A DNA stretch of 64,000 bases, taken from Bacillus sp. SORGH_AS_0510. Lineage in GTDB: Bacteria; Bacillota; Bacilli; Bacillales; Cytobacillaceae. The position numbers were made by a program, and so were the translations under genes. The stretch's first letter is position 1, and each line of letters begins with the position of its first letter. The notes beneath the pieces are model-generated. The model searched no databases and was not told where the DNA came from. It saw nothing but the letters and a program-made list of their open reading frames with translations. The DNA lies in the NCBI RefSeq assembly GCF_030818775.1, contig NZ_JAUTAU010000001.1, positions 3,662,001-3,726,000 of the forward strand. Direction: 5' to 3'. This document shows positions 47,705-56,879 of the stretch, piece after piece.

Positions 47705-48717
47705 TAGAAACTACCTCCTGTTACATAAGGAAAGTTTTGCTTCACGCGGTTAGCATCAGCATATCCAATCATTTCTCGTAGATCCCCAAGAGCATCGGTT
47801 GGACATGCCTCTACGCATTTTAAACAGCCTTTACAATATTGATAATCAATTCCTTTTAGGAACATTTGCTTTCGGCCGCGCTTATCTTCTCCCTCTTCCC
47901 AAACGAAACAGAAATCTGGGCAAACGTTATCACAAGCCGCACAATTAATACATGTTTCTTGTTTGAATTCCGGAAGAAATCCTTGTCGTGAACCACTTAA
48001 ATCCTTGAAGATACTATTTGCTTGAGCCAGAAGGGCTCCTCCAATTTCCTGAGTTGTATACCCTAGCATTGGAAGTGGACGAGTGAATGCCTTCCCCTCT
48101 GCCCCTTCAGGTACCTCATAAGTCTTAAATTTCACTTCATTATATCCTCGGTCAAATGTCCTGATATTAGGTTCAACCAGATGTGGGTATTTTTTTGTAA
48201 ATGTTTTTCGAATAACATCTCTCATTGATTCTGGATCTAAAAAGTCTAGTATTCTGTATAATGCTCCAAGCATTGCTGTATTTACTTTTGTTTTTTCTTC
48301 TACCGCAATGCTGAGTGCATCAATGATAGCCAAAGTTCCATATTCAAGCTGTAAATCCTTTTTCACTTCATCAAATTCTCTTGCTGTATTTACCAGTACA
48401 ATTCCTTCAGCATCTAAGCCGCTTACTACATTCACTGTCTTATATAAAGCCTCATGGAAAACCCCAACAATATGTGGTTGTTCAATTGGACTATGATCTC
48501 TAATTTCTACATCCGGATCACAAAAACGGACAAAACTCTTTACGGGAGAACCTTTTTTCTCAGACCCATAGGATGAAAAGTTGGATCCTCTTAATCCAAG
48601 ACTAAGAACACCTGCCTCAGCCAACATTTTTCCAGCAAGGTTTGCCCCCAAGCCACCAATTGATTCAAGTCGGATTTCAAAAAATCCAAGTTCATTTTTT
48701 TTCGGTAAAATAGCCAT
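47704..48717 (-). CDS. 2-oxoacid:acceptor oxidoreductase, fused gamma-delta
   Basis: 337 residues. The gamma domain (about 15-200) starts FFEIRLESIGGLGANLAGKM; the delta part (about 235-310) has two 4Fe-4S motifs, CINCAACDNVCPDFC and CKGCLKCVEACPTDAL. ATG 48717 after GGGAGG was preferred to an upstream start 31 codons earlier. Together with the alpha-beta protein it forms the full enzyme, giving ferredoxin that could join the pool used by FixABCX (inference). Confidence 0.92.
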   Translation of the reverse strand: MAILPKKNELGFFEIRLESIGGLGANLAGKMLAEAGVLSLGLRGSNFSSYGSEKKGSPVKSFVRFCDPDVEIRDHSPIEQPHIVGVFHEALYKTVNVVSGLDAEGIVLVNTAREFDEVKKDLQLEYGTLAIIDALSIAVEEKTKVNTAMLGALYRILDFLDPESMRDVIRKTFTKKYPHLVEPNIRTFDRGYNEVKFKTYEVPEGAEGKAFTRPLPMLGYTTQEIGGALLAQANSIFKDLSGSRQGFLPEFKQETCINCAACDNVCPDFCFVWEEGEDKRGRKQMFLKGIDYQYCKGCLKCVEACPTDALGDLREMIGYADANRVKQNFPYVTGGSF

Positions 48718-49049
48718 TCTATCCCTCCCCATTGTTAAAAACGCATAAAAATTAACTTCCCCACGAGTATTGTATGGCATTCTACTTTTTAAAGCTGTGA
48801 CAAAAGTCAAACATCAAAGAAAATATTTGAAACACATTCATATACGGTTTAAAAAACATTAATATAACTGGATTTTTTTCAATTAATAATTATATAACAG
48901 ACAATCAGTTGTAGTATAACAGAGCGTTCTAACTATAAACTAAACAATATCCGATGAATCCAACTTGTTAGAACTGTTTATCAGCTATCATTTTTGTTGA
49001 AAATAAGGTATAATTATATTTTGTTTTATTATTGAAAAGGAGCTAGTTT
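48718..49049. other. Divergent intergenic region
   Basis: 332 bases between the oxidoreductase genes (reverse) and the radical SAM gene (forward). A TATAAT at 49009-49014 may serve the radical SAM gene, though its -35 is weak. For the oxidoreductase a TTGACT is present near 48808 without a good -10. No cre box or riboswitch is seen. Confidence 0.4.
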
Positions 49050-50789
49050 ATGAATGTAATTTGTTCGACGTTGAATGCAAAGTTCATACACACAAACCTT
49101 GCTATTCGCTATTTAAAGGCTTATGCCGCTCCCGAATTTAAGATACAGCTTAAGGAATATACAATTAAAGATCCCGTAATAAACATTGTTTCAGATCTAT
49201 ATCAATCAAAACCGAATGTGATTGGGTTTAGTTGTTATATTTGGAACATCGAAGAAACACTTAAAGTGGTCAATATGCTTAAAAAAATTGACCCATCTAT
49301 CATTATTGTCTTGGGTGGGCCTGAGGTTAGCTATGATACGATGGAATGGATGGAAAAACATCCTGAGATAGATTTTATTGTAATGGGTGAAGGTGAACTT
49401 ACCTTTAAACAATTGCTAACAGAAATTGGAACTTCAAAAGATTTCCGCAATGTTCATGGCATCGCGTACCGATCTGAAGACAAGGTTGTTATCACTCCAC
49501 AAAAGAATAAGCTTGATCTCAAAGAGCTTCCATCACCATACCGCCTTCCAGAAGATATTTCTGATTTAGGTAAAAGGGTAACTTATATCGAAACTAGCAG
49601 GGGCTGTCCATTTAGCTGCCAATTTTGTCTCTCATCCATCGAGGTTGGGGTTCGATATTTTGACAGAGAAAAAATCAAGTCAGATATTAGGTATCTAATG
49701 GAGCATGGGGCAAAAACGATTAAATTTGTTGATCGCACATTTAATATCAGTCGAAGCTATGCAATGGAAATGTTCCGTTTCTTAATTGATGAACACCATC
49801 CAGGCACAGTTTTTCAATTTGAAATTACTGCAGACATCATGCGACCAGAAGTCATTGATTTTCTTAATCAGGAGGCTCCAAAGGGCTTATTTCGATTTGA
49901 AATTGGGGTTCAATCAACCAATGATTACACCAATGAGCTGGTCATGCGGAAACAAAATTTTGCCAAGCTCACTAGGACGGTAACGATGGTTAAAGAAGGC
50001 GGCAAAATAGATCAGCATCTCGATTTAATCGCTGGTCTTCCAGAAGAGGATTATTCTTCCTTCCGAAAAACTTTTAATGATGTATTCGAGATGAGACCTG
50101 AGGAATTACAATTAGGGTTCTTAAAGATGCTACGTGGGACTGGTGTGCGCTTGCGTGCAAAGGAACAACAATATGTTTATATGGACCACTCTCCATATGA
50201 AATTTTAAGCAATAATGTACTTTCCTTTGACGACATTGTAAGAATTAAACAGGTGGAAGATGTATTAGAAAAATACTGGAATGACCACAGAATGGATCAC
50301 ACTGTTGAATATTTGGTCAGTCATGTATTTATGTCTCCTTTTGATTTCTTTCAAGAGTTCGGCAGCTATTGGGATGAACGCGGTTGGTCAAGAATTGGTC
50401 ATCAGTTAGAGGACTTATTCCGTAGGCTGTACTCATTCCTAGAACAAAAAAAGGTGAAAAGCCTTGATGTCGTGGCGGGTTTAATGAAATATGATTACTT
50501 AATCAATCACAAATACAAGCCTAGAAAACCTTGGTGGGAAGCTAGTTTTGAAAAAGGCCAACGCAACGAATTCTATAAACAAATCATTGAGAATCCTAAC
50601 ATCTTAGGAAATGAATTCGTCAAATTAAACCTTGAAGAAAAGGAATTATTTAAGCATACGATGCTAGATGAGATTTCATTTAATTTATCAAATTATTTAG
50701 AGACGGGAGAAATTGTGAAGCAGCCTTCAAGCTTGTTGGCATACTTTAATCCGACAATTAACCAAACCCTTATCTTTTCTACGAAATAA
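49050..50789 (+). CDS. B12-binding radical SAM protein (DUF4080)
   Basis: 579 residues. N-terminal cobalamin-binding Rossmann domain (about 1-135, FSCYIWNIEETLKVVNMLK and VLGGPEVSYD), radical SAM domain (about 165-370) with the cluster motif TSRGCPFSCQFCLSS (C-x3-C-x2-C), then a DUF4080-like C-terminal part (about 385-565). Such proteins often methylate unactivated carbon or modify peptides or cofactors; the substrate is unknown. RBS AAAAGGAG before ATG 49050. It is a single gene with its own terminator. Confidence 0.88.
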   Translation: MNVICSTLNAKFIHTNLAIRYLKAYAAPEFKIQLKEYTIKDPVINIVSDLYQSKPNVIGFSCYIWNIEETLKVVNMLKKIDPSIIIVLGGPEVSYDTMEWMEKHPEIDFIVMGEGELTFKQLLTEIGTSKDFRNVHGIAYRSEDKVVITPQKNKLDLKELPSPYRLPEDISDLGKRVTYIETSRGCPFSCQFCLSSIEVGVRYFDREKIKSDIRYLMEHGAKTIKFVDRTFNISRSYAMEMFRFLIDEHHPGTVFQFEITADIMRPEVIDFLNQEAPKGLFRFEIGVQSTNDYTNELVMRKQNFAKLTRTVTMVKEGGKIDQHLDLIAGLPEEDYSSFRKTFNDVFEMRPEELQLGFLKMLRGTGVRLRAKEQQYVYMDHSPYEILSNNVLSFDDIVRIKQVEDVLEKYWNDHRMDHTVEYLVSHVFMSPFDFFQEFGSYWDERGWSRIGHQLEDLFRRLYSFLEQKKVKSLDVVAGLMKYDYLINHKYKPRKPWWEASFEKGQRNEFYKQIIENPNILGNEFVKLNLEEKELFKHTMLDEISFNLSNYLETGEIVKQPSSLLAYFNPTINQTLIFSTK

Positions 50790-50810
50790 GCCGGGACATC
50801 CCGGCTTATT
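50785..50810. terminator. Bidirectional terminator after the radical SAM gene
   Basis: AATAAGCCGGG / CCCGGCTTATT with four-base loop, flanked by T on both sides; overlaps the stops of convergent genes. Confidence 0.9.
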
Positions 50811-50925
50811 TATTTTTTTTATGGCCCTTTTTGGTTTCGTAAAGCGCCTTACCATTTACATCTCCATATTCAACACTAAATTCTTCTACTGGAATACGTG
50901 GAGGAGTTTTACGACGGCCGCCCAT
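50806..50925 (-). CDS. 39-residue small basic protein
   Basis: MGGRRKTPPRIPVEEFSVEY then GDVNGKALYETKKGHKKNK. ATG 50925 overlaps the upstream stop as TAATG, so it depends on translation of the SASP-like gene before it. The motif EEFSVEYGDVNG echoes the ESEFSAEFADNNN of its neighbour, suggesting they are related and both spore proteins (inference). Not a family I can name. Confidence 0.6.
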   Translation of the reverse strand: MGGRRKTPPRIPVEEFSVEYGDVNGKALYETKKGHKKNK

Positions 50926-51086
50926 TAGCTTCTTCCCTTTTTTCCTTGTTTTGAATTGCGATTAGCAAATCTAATGGCATTATTATTGTCAGCAAATTCT
51001 GCAGAGAATTCACTTTCTTGTACATTCTTATGGGGTGTTTTTGAATATTTGGTTACTGCATCAAATTCAGCTTTGCGTTTTGCCAT
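50925..51086 (-). CDS. Gamma-type SASP-like small protein
   Basis: 53 residues, ATG 51086 after AGGAGG-like GGAGGG. It starts MAKRKAEFDAVTKYSKTPHK; the segment ESEFSAEFADNNNAIRFANR resembles the EFATE repeat of gamma-type small acid-soluble spore proteins such as SspE, but only one copy is present. Likely made in the forespore (inference). Translationally coupled to the next gene. Confidence 0.65.
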   Translation of the reverse strand: MAKRKAEFDAVTKYSKTPHKNVQESEFSAEFADNNNAIRFANRNSKQGKKGRS

Positions 51087-51218
51087 AAAGGAACCCTCCT
51101 GATTGTTAATTAATACAGATATAGTTTTAACAAAATAGGTCTAATCATCCTTTCCTTATTTTTCTTAAATAAAAAATCACTATAGGCAAAAAATAAGAAA
51201 AAATAGGAGTGATTGAAC

Positions 51219-51578
51219 ATGAATGACGAATCAAAACAAACTAAACCGATGTTAGATGATGTGGCAATAAATGAAACCATGCCACATCAAATCAATGCGC
51301 CAAGCTTTGAAGGAACGGGTATTAAAATGGAAGATCCCTTTGTCAATAAATTTGGTGTAACAATTGGAGACAGCTTGTATGCTTCAAAGAACTCTCCATT
51401 AGAAAATTGGTCTGAGGATACCGATCCCTCGATAATGGCTGGGGATGAATGGGTTCATCCTACAAATGATATTGGATGGAATACCACTGAGAATCGGGAG
51501 CTATTGGAAAGTAAAAGAAAACCACAAGCAGTCCCATTTATGCATCCAACTAAGGATGCTAGTAAAGGAACGGATTAA
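51219..51578 (+). CDS. DUF3905-like protein
   Basis: 119 residues, ATG nine bases after AGGAG. Polar, acidic, with PFVNKFGVTIGDSLYASKNS, then WSEDTDPSIMAGDEWVHPTN and DIGWNT; I recall this pattern as DUF3905, found in spore formers. No catalytic motif seen. It lies among spore protein genes, so a spore role is plausible. An in-frame TTG at 51213 is too close to the ribosome site. Confidence 0.7.
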   Translation: MNDESKQTKPMLDDVAINETMPHQINAPSFEGTGIKMEDPFVNKFGVTIGDSLYASKNSPLENWSEDTDPSIMAGDEWVHPTNDIGWNTTENRELLESKRKPQAVPFMHPTKDASKGTD

Positions 51579-51689
51579 TAATTAGTACCAATAACGAAAA
51601 ACATTACCACTTATGAAATGTTTGATGAAATTAAATAATACTTATACAGAGGAAATAAACCTCTGTATAAAATAAGGAGTTGATTACAC

Positions 51690-51890
51690 ATGGCTAATAG
51701 TAGCAATAAACTTTTAGTACCTGGAATTGAGCAATACCTCGATCAAGTTAAATATGAAATCGCTCAAGAGTTTGGCGTACAATTGGGTTCAGATACAGTT
51801 TCAAGAGCAAATGGATCAGTAGGCGGCGAAATAACTAAGAGACTTGTTCAGCAAGCCCAAGCTCAACTATCTGGACAATCTACGAAATAA
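51690..51890 (+). CDS. Alpha/beta-type small acid-soluble spore protein
   Basis: 66 residues. Conserved SASP signature: [20 protein letters not shown] and [20 protein letters not shown]. These proteins coat spore DNA and protect it from UV; the GPR protease site lies in the E-F/I-A region. RBS AAGGAG before the ATG; expression by SigG is expected but no promoter was picked. Confidence 0.97.
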   Translation: MANSSNKLLVPGIEQYLDQVKYEIAQEFGVQLGSDTVSRANGSVGGEITKRLVQQAQAQLSGQSTK

Positions 51891-51906
51891 GAATTGAATA
51901 AAATGG

Positions 51907-51935
51907 AAAAAGTCCGGTTAATTACCGGACTTTTA
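51907..51935. terminator. Terminator of the SASP gene, shared with rsgI
   Basis: AAAAGTCCGG / CCGGACTTTT, seven-base loop. It overlaps the rsgI 3' end, as the genes converge. Confidence 0.9.
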
Positions 51936-53055
51936 ATTGATTATTATTATTACCATTCTCAATATTGTCGTTATCGTGATGATTATTATTTCGTTCTTCG
52001 TTACCATGATTATTGGAATTGTGGCTACTATTGTTATTCTGTCTATAATTGTTACTATGATTTGAGTTATTCTGTCGATAATTGTTACTATGATTTGAGT
52101 TATTATGCCCATTATTCTGCCAATTTGAATCGCTTTGTTTTCTGTATTCTCCTTGGTTTTGCTTCGAATTTTCCTCTTTCTTCTTTAAATATCCTGGAGA
52201 ATTCGCATTTCTATCCCAATTCCCTTTTTCTTCGCCCTTATCCCAAGACTGTGTATCATTTTGTTTCTTTGATTGTCCAGGTGACATTGGGTTAACAGAT
52301 GGTGTTTGTGCCGGAACAGTAGTTTTTTCTTTTTCTTCGTATTTCTCTTTTTCTTTCCCAATAGGATCCATGTTCTGTTGTTTGGATTTTTCTTGAGAAA
52401 AATAGTATTTCCCGTAAGAAAAACCTTGTTTATGTGCTTCTTCTAATCCCTTTTTGTTACCGGTAGTGACATTTAGTTCTAACTTTTCCTTAGTAATCGA
52501 GGCTTCAATCTTATCTAATTTCCGCTGTAGTTTTTCTTCTACTTTTTCTTCAGGCTCCTCGATACGAACCGTAGAAATTAGGACTTGGGTGTTTTCTTTT
52601 AAGTAACCACCCTTTTTCATCTCAGCAAAAATAACTTTAGTTAATTCTGAAACATCTTCGTTTTTCCAATGCTTTAAACGCGATATAATATCTTTTCCTG
52701 CTTTATTGAATCCGTTTAATTTCACAACCTGCATTTTTTTATTCACACCTATTTCAACACTTGGGTTAGCGTCAATGGACATATATGCATAGGCCTTGTC
52801 ATCTTGGTACATAGGGATAAACGTCCCAATAAAAACCATAAGTACAGCCATCACGATCCAGACGGTTTTAAGTCTAAATATAACTCTAAATGGCCTTTTG
52901 ATCATAGATCTATTAACGCTTTCAATCGGAAAAAAATAAATTTCTTCTCCAATTGAATAGGGCTGGCTTTGTTTTCTTGCACGCAAAAATTCACCTTCGG
53001 GGGTTAAAAGCGTTAGAAAACCATCTTCTATTTCCATAATTATTCCTTTTTTCAT
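51922..53055 (-). CDS. rsgI: Anti-sigma factor RsgI
   Basis: 377 residues. Cytoplasmic N-terminal RsgI domain (1-60), one membrane helix (about 64-84, VWIVMAVLMVFIGTFIPMY), then the conserved YAYMSIDANPSVEIGVNKKM region and a long extracellular tail. The last ~80 residues are extremely Asn/His/Ser-rich with a tandem HSNNYRQNNSN repeat. It holds SigI and releases it under stress; the start overlaps the sigI stop by four bases. Confidence 0.92.
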   Translation of the reverse strand: MKKGIIMEIEDGFLTLLTPEGEFLRARKQSQPYSIGEEIYFFPIESVNRSMIKRPFRVIFRLKTVWIVMAVLMVFIGTFIPMYQDDKAYAYMSIDANPSVEIGVNKKMQVVKLNGFNKAGKDIISRLKHWKNEDVSELTKVIFAEMKKGGYLKENTQVLISTVRIEEPEEKVEEKLQRKLDKIEASITKEKLELNVTTGNKKGLEEAHKQGFSYGKYYFSQEKSKQQNMDPIGKEKEKYEEKEKTTVPAQTPSVNPMSPGQSKKQNDTQSWDKGEEKGNWDRNANSPGYLKKKEENSKQNQGEYRKQSDSNWQNNGHNNSNHSNNYRQNNSNHSNNYRQNNNSSHNSNNHGNEERNNNHHDNDNIENGNNNNQLKVR

Positions 53056-53798
53056 GTATCTAGCACCCCCTTGATATAATCCTTCATATAAACGTAATCA
53101 CTTGATAAAATCAGTGAAATGGCAATAATATATTTTCTATTTCGTTCAATTGTTTTTCTACTAACATTCACCATTTTTTCAAGTTGCTTAATTGGCAGTC
53201 GCTTTTTTTCAAATAAGAAATCCTTTAGTTCTTGATCAGTCACTAACATCTTTGCCGTCAGTATTGCATTCTTTCTGGCATCTGCATGCTTTGGTGAATT
53301 TTCAACAAGATCACTAAAGCTCAAATCAAAAGTGGTTAATAAGGCTTGAAAATGTATGATCTCATCTTTCCTTAATTGGTCATCATTCTTTTTATGATAA
53401 TCGTCGAGAGAAAGCTCATTTACAATGATTGTTCCTGCTGTTTCTTCTTCTTGTACAGAATTAGTTAAATCGATACTAATATGTTGATTTTTGGATTGTT
53501 TACGAATATAGTCAATTACTCTTCGTTTTATGATGATCTCTGAAAAACTCAACAAAGAGCTTCCACGTTCTGGAGAATATTTTTCAATTGCTTCATTAAA
53601 TGCTATAAGCCCTATGCTAAATTCATCATCGGTTTCATAGATGTATCTCCTACATACGGAAGATACAGTTTTTGCAATAAAAGGCTTGTAGGAATCAATG
53701 ACTTCGTTTAATAAGAATTGATCACCCTTTTGAATTTGAACGACCATTTCTTCCAAAGTTCTTTTTTTCTTTTTAGCCATAAACAATAAACTTAGCAT
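53052..53798 (-). CDS. sigI: RNA polymerase sigma factor SigI
   Basis: 248 residues from ATG 53798 (MLSLLFMAKKKKRT), after AGGTGAG; an in-frame start at 53864 lacks a ribosome site. Sigma region 2: DEFSIGLIAFNEAIEKYSPE and IIKRRVIDYIRKQ; the C-terminal helix-turn-helix is LEKMVNVSRKTIERNRK. SigI controls heat-related cell-wall genes in B. subtilis. The 266 bases upstream to the next terminator hold nothing named, and should contain the promoter. Confidence 0.94.
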   Translation of the reverse strand: MLSLLFMAKKKKRTLEEMVVQIQKGDQFLLNEVIDSYKPFIAKTVSSVCRRYIYETDDEFSIGLIAFNEAIEKYSPERGSSLLSFSEIIIKRRVIDYIRKQSKNQHISIDLTNSVQEEETAGTIIVNELSLDDYHKKNDDQLRKDEIIHFQALLTTFDLSFSDLVENSPKHADARKNAILTAKMLVTDQELKDFLFEKKRLPIKQLEKMVNVSRKTIERNRKYIIAISLILSSDYVYMKDYIKGVLDT

Positions 53799-54064
53799 AC
53801 GCTCACCTCTATTCGACCAATTATAACATACGATTGTTACCTTGGACTTTTCGGGGGTAAGCATTTAAAAAAAGATAGTACCAATAGCGGATTACTTTTC
53901 CAGTTATTGTTTATGCAGCCTATTTCTTATTTCCTATCTCATATTACATTATTTTTACAATCCTTTTACATCCCTCATTTTTTTATTATTGCGATCGCTA
54001 TTTCACTACATTAATACGTTACAATTGTTACAGTTTTGGGGGTTTCCTAAAAAATTTCCAAAAT

Positions 54065-54103
54065 AAAAAGCCTTAAACCAGATTATCTGATTTAAAGCTT
54101 CAT
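54065..54103 (-). terminator. Terminator of the 159-residue membrane gene
   Basis: AAGCTTTAAATCAGA / TCTGGTTTAAGGCTT with T5 on the reverse strand. Confidence 0.8.
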
Positions 54104-54579
54104 CCATCTAAATTCTTATTTTTGCTGAAAAAGAATAATAAATATTTAACAATGAACCCAATGACTAATCCTGGAATTAAGAAAAGCATGGGTAAAAAAA
54201 CAGGGCCAGGATGAACATGAAAAACAGTCACTTTAGGTGATAGCATTAAGCCAACAGTGACAAAGTAAGCGCATGAAACGAATGGCAAAAATGAATATCT
54301 TTCATTCTCCGGCATAGCGGCACGATAACCATCCCACATTGAAAACATATAAAGACAAGGATAAAACATAAGCCATTGGTAGTCAATTACAGCTTCAGCC
54401 TGTTCAATTTTACCTAGGAAGCTGTACATTATGGCTAGGTTAAAGTTGCTCATTACATTCACAAGTATTTCTAAGAAAACAAATAAAATCCCTTTAATAA
54501 ACTGTCCTATGATTAATTGGCTGAAACCTGGGAAGGCAATATTCCATAAAACGGCCTCTAATCTGCTCATCTTTTTCAT
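54100..54579 (-). CDS. Membrane protein of unknown function
   Basis: 159 residues, about four hydrophobic segments. The first segment NIAFPGFSQLIIGQFIKGIL has the Pro-Gly-x-Gly-Gln pattern seen in TM2-like/multi-pass membrane proteins. Other segments are LVNVMSNFNLAIM, SCAYFVTVGLMLS and MLFLIPGLVIGFIVKYLLFF. No function can be given. A single gene between terminators. Confidence 0.75.
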   Translation of the reverse strand: MKKMSRLEAVLWNIAFPGFSQLIIGQFIKGILFVFLEILVNVMSNFNLAIMYSFLGKIEQAEAVIDYQWLMFYPCLYMFSMWDGYRAAMPENERYSFLPFVSCAYFVTVGLMLSPKVTVFHVHPGPVFLPMLFLIPGLVIGFIVKYLLFFFSKNKNLDG

Positions 54580-54689
54580 AATGTTATCCCGCTTCTTTAG
54601 GCATTTTTTTAAGTAAATAACTGTTCAATTTAGCTTATCCAGTCTAAGGTCAAAATAAAAGGCAGAACAAAACTTTTCCCAAGTATATG

Positions 54690-54722
54690 GAAAAAACAGC
54701 GAAGAAATTTCCCCGCTGTTTT
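54690..54722 (-). terminator. Terminator of prfC
   Basis: AACAGCGGGGAAA / TTTCTTCGCTGTT-type stem with T6 on the reverse strand. Confidence 0.82.
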
Positions 54723-54732
54723 AAATAAGAAT

Positions 54733-56310
54733 CTATTCGTGCTGATCCATTGGATTATATAGTTTAACTGTTGGATTTTTCTCCTGGAACCATCTAAGGG
54801 CGAATTCATTTTCAAATAAAAATACATAATGGTCGTAACGATCTTTTACCAGCATGCTACGAGCACTCGATAAATTCTCGTCAACTTCACCTTCCACCCA
54901 ACGGGCAATCTTAGAACCCACTCGTTCCATTAAAACTTCTGCGTTATATTCATTTCTCATTCGATGTTCAAAAACTTCAAATTGCAATTGACCTACAGCG
55001 CCTAGGAGGTATTCTTCCATCCTAACAGTCTTAAAGAGCTGAATCGCTCCTTCTTGAACAAGCTGCTGAATACCTTTATAAAATGATTTTTGCTTCATTA
55101 CGTTTTTCGCAGAAACCCTCACATACAATTCAGGTGTAAACTGCGGCAATCTTTCATATTGGAAATTATCTTTACCAGTTGTCAGTGTATCTCCAATTTG
55201 ATATGTCCCCGTGTCATACAATCCAATGATATCTCCACTAACTGCCTCATCCACTGTATTTCTTTCTTCAGCCATAAAGGAAGTAGATTGAGAAAGCTTG
55301 AGCTGTTTCCCTAGTCGTGGGATATTGACAGTCATTCCTCTTTCAAACTTACCTGAGCATACACGAACAAAGGCAATTCGATCACGATGTGCAGGGTTCA
55401 TGTTAGCTTGAATCTTGAATACAAATCCTGAAAATTGTTCTGCTAATGGATCAATTTCTCCAACTGAAGAATTACGTGCTTTCGGTGGCGGAGCAAATTG
55501 CAGGTAGGATTCAAGGAAAGTCTGTACCCCAAAGTTTGTTAAGGCACTTCCAAAGAATACAGGGGTAAGTGCACCCGCAGCAATTTTCTCAGCTGAGAAT
55601 TCATTACCAGCTTCATTTAGTAGCATGATTTCATCCAATGTTTGATCGTAAAGTCCAGATGATTTTAACGGATGATCACCAGTAATTTCCCCCTCATCAT
55701 TTAATGGGATAAATCGCTCATCATCACTCACACGGAACTGTTCCACTCGATTGTTGAATCGGTCATAGATACCAAGGAATTCTTTCCCCATTCCAATTGG
55801 CCAATTCATAGGATAGGATTCAATTCCTAACACCTCTTCTAGCTCTGCAAGTAGCTCTAGGGGGGCTTTACCTTGACGATCTAACTTATTCATAAATGTA
55901 AAAATAGGAATACCGCGCATACGACATACTTTGAAAAGCTTGAGTGTTTGTTCCTCAATTCCCTTAGCAGAGTCCACAATCATCACTGCACTGTCAACAG
56001 CCATTAAAGTTCTGTAAGTATCTTCACTGAAATCCTGGTGACCAGGTGTATCCAGAATATTAACTCGGAATCCATCATAATCAAACTGCATCACACTGGA
56101 GGTTACGGAAATTCCACGTTGCTTTTCAATCTCCATCCAGTCACTCGTTGCAAACTTACCTGTCTTCTTCGCTTTTACAGTCCCTGCATCACGAATGGCT
56201 CCACCAAATAATAATAATTTCTCCGTTAGTGTCGTTTTTCCGGCATCCGGGTGGGAAATAATCGCAAATGTCCGGCGCGACAATACTTCTTCTTTAAAAT
56301 TGTTACCCAT
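54733..56310 (-). CDS. prfC: Peptide chain release factor 3
   Basis: 525 residues, translational GTPase. G1 [16 protein letters not shown], switch [17 protein letters not shown]4 NKLDR. It recycles RF1 and RF2 after termination and helps quality control on the ribosome. ATG 56310 ([14 protein letters not shown]) after AGAGGAAG was preferred to an in-frame ATG 17 codons earlier. Prefixed by no operon partner. Confidence 0.95.
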   Translation of the reverse strand: MGNNFKEEVLSRRTFAIISHPDAGKTTLTEKLLLFGGAIRDAGTVKAKKTGKFATSDWMEIEKQRGISVTSSVMQFDYDGFRVNILDTPGHQDFSEDTYRTLMAVDSAVMIVDSAKGIEEQTLKLFKVCRMRGIPIFTFMNKLDRQGKAPLELLAELEEVLGIESYPMNWPIGMGKEFLGIYDRFNNRVEQFRVSDDERFIPLNDEGEITGDHPLKSSGLYDQTLDEIMLLNEAGNEFSAEKIAAGALTPVFFGSALTNFGVQTFLESYLQFAPPPKARNSSVGEIDPLAEQFSGFVFKIQANMNPAHRDRIAFVRVCSGKFERGMTVNIPRLGKQLKLSQSTSFMAEERNTVDEAVSGDIIGLYDTGTYQIGDTLTTGKDNFQYERLPQFTPELYVRVSAKNVMKQKSFYKGIQQLVQEGAIQLFKTVRMEEYLLGAVGQLQFEVFEHRMRNEYNAEVLMERVGSKIARWVEGEVDENLSSARSMLVKDRYDHYVFLFENEFALRWFQEKNPTVKLYNPMDQHE

Positions 56311-56498
56311 CTTGTCTTCCTCTCTTTTGACAATAAATAAATTTTTTGTCCATAAGTTCAATCTTATCTCTCAAACGTGAACTTTGCAATATTTCAATTC
56401 ACCAGCAAAGATTATTTCTTTTATCAAAGTAAGGAAAAGAATATAATGTAAGTGAACGGAAATAAATTACCGTTAAATGTTCGTACTCGGGAGGAACC

Positions 56499-56750
56499 AT
56501 GGATACTACAACAATTGATTTAGACTTATTACGAAAAGCGTTTGAAGCTGTCCTTGTACAGAATAACGTGTCCTTCAGTAAAATTGGAATTGCAGAAGAA
56601 GGCGACCAACTATTATTTTTGTATGAAGGAAAGGACGAAAAAGTTCATGTTTTTAAATGGAGTAAAGCATCAAGTGTGGGAGTAAGTATTGGTGTACTCG
56701 CTCAAAGTGTATTAATGCCAATTATTCCTCATCTTCGCTTATTATCTTAA
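56499..56750 (+). CDS. Unknown 83-residue protein
   Basis: ATG six bases after GGGAGGAA. N-terminal acidic helix DLDLLRKAFEAVLVQNN, a beta-hairpin-like EGDQLLFLYEGKDEKVHVFK, and a C-terminal hydrophobic helix GVSIGVLAQSVLMPIIPHLR. Not a family I recognise. It precedes the ftsH-like gene on the same strand by 129 bases, without a clear terminator between; co-transcription is possible. Confidence 0.65.
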   Translation: MDTTTIDLDLLRKAFEAVLVQNNVSFSKIGIAEEGDQLLFLYEGKDEKVHVFKWSKASSVGVSIGVLAQSVLMPIIPHLRLLS

Positions 56751-56879
56751 TTCATATACACTTACCATCACCATGGTAGGTGTTTTCTTTTATCTCCTCT
56801 CACTTCCACCGATTTCCACATCCATTTTATTGGAAAATACCCTATAATTAAGTATGAATTCGAGAAAGGAGATGCACAT

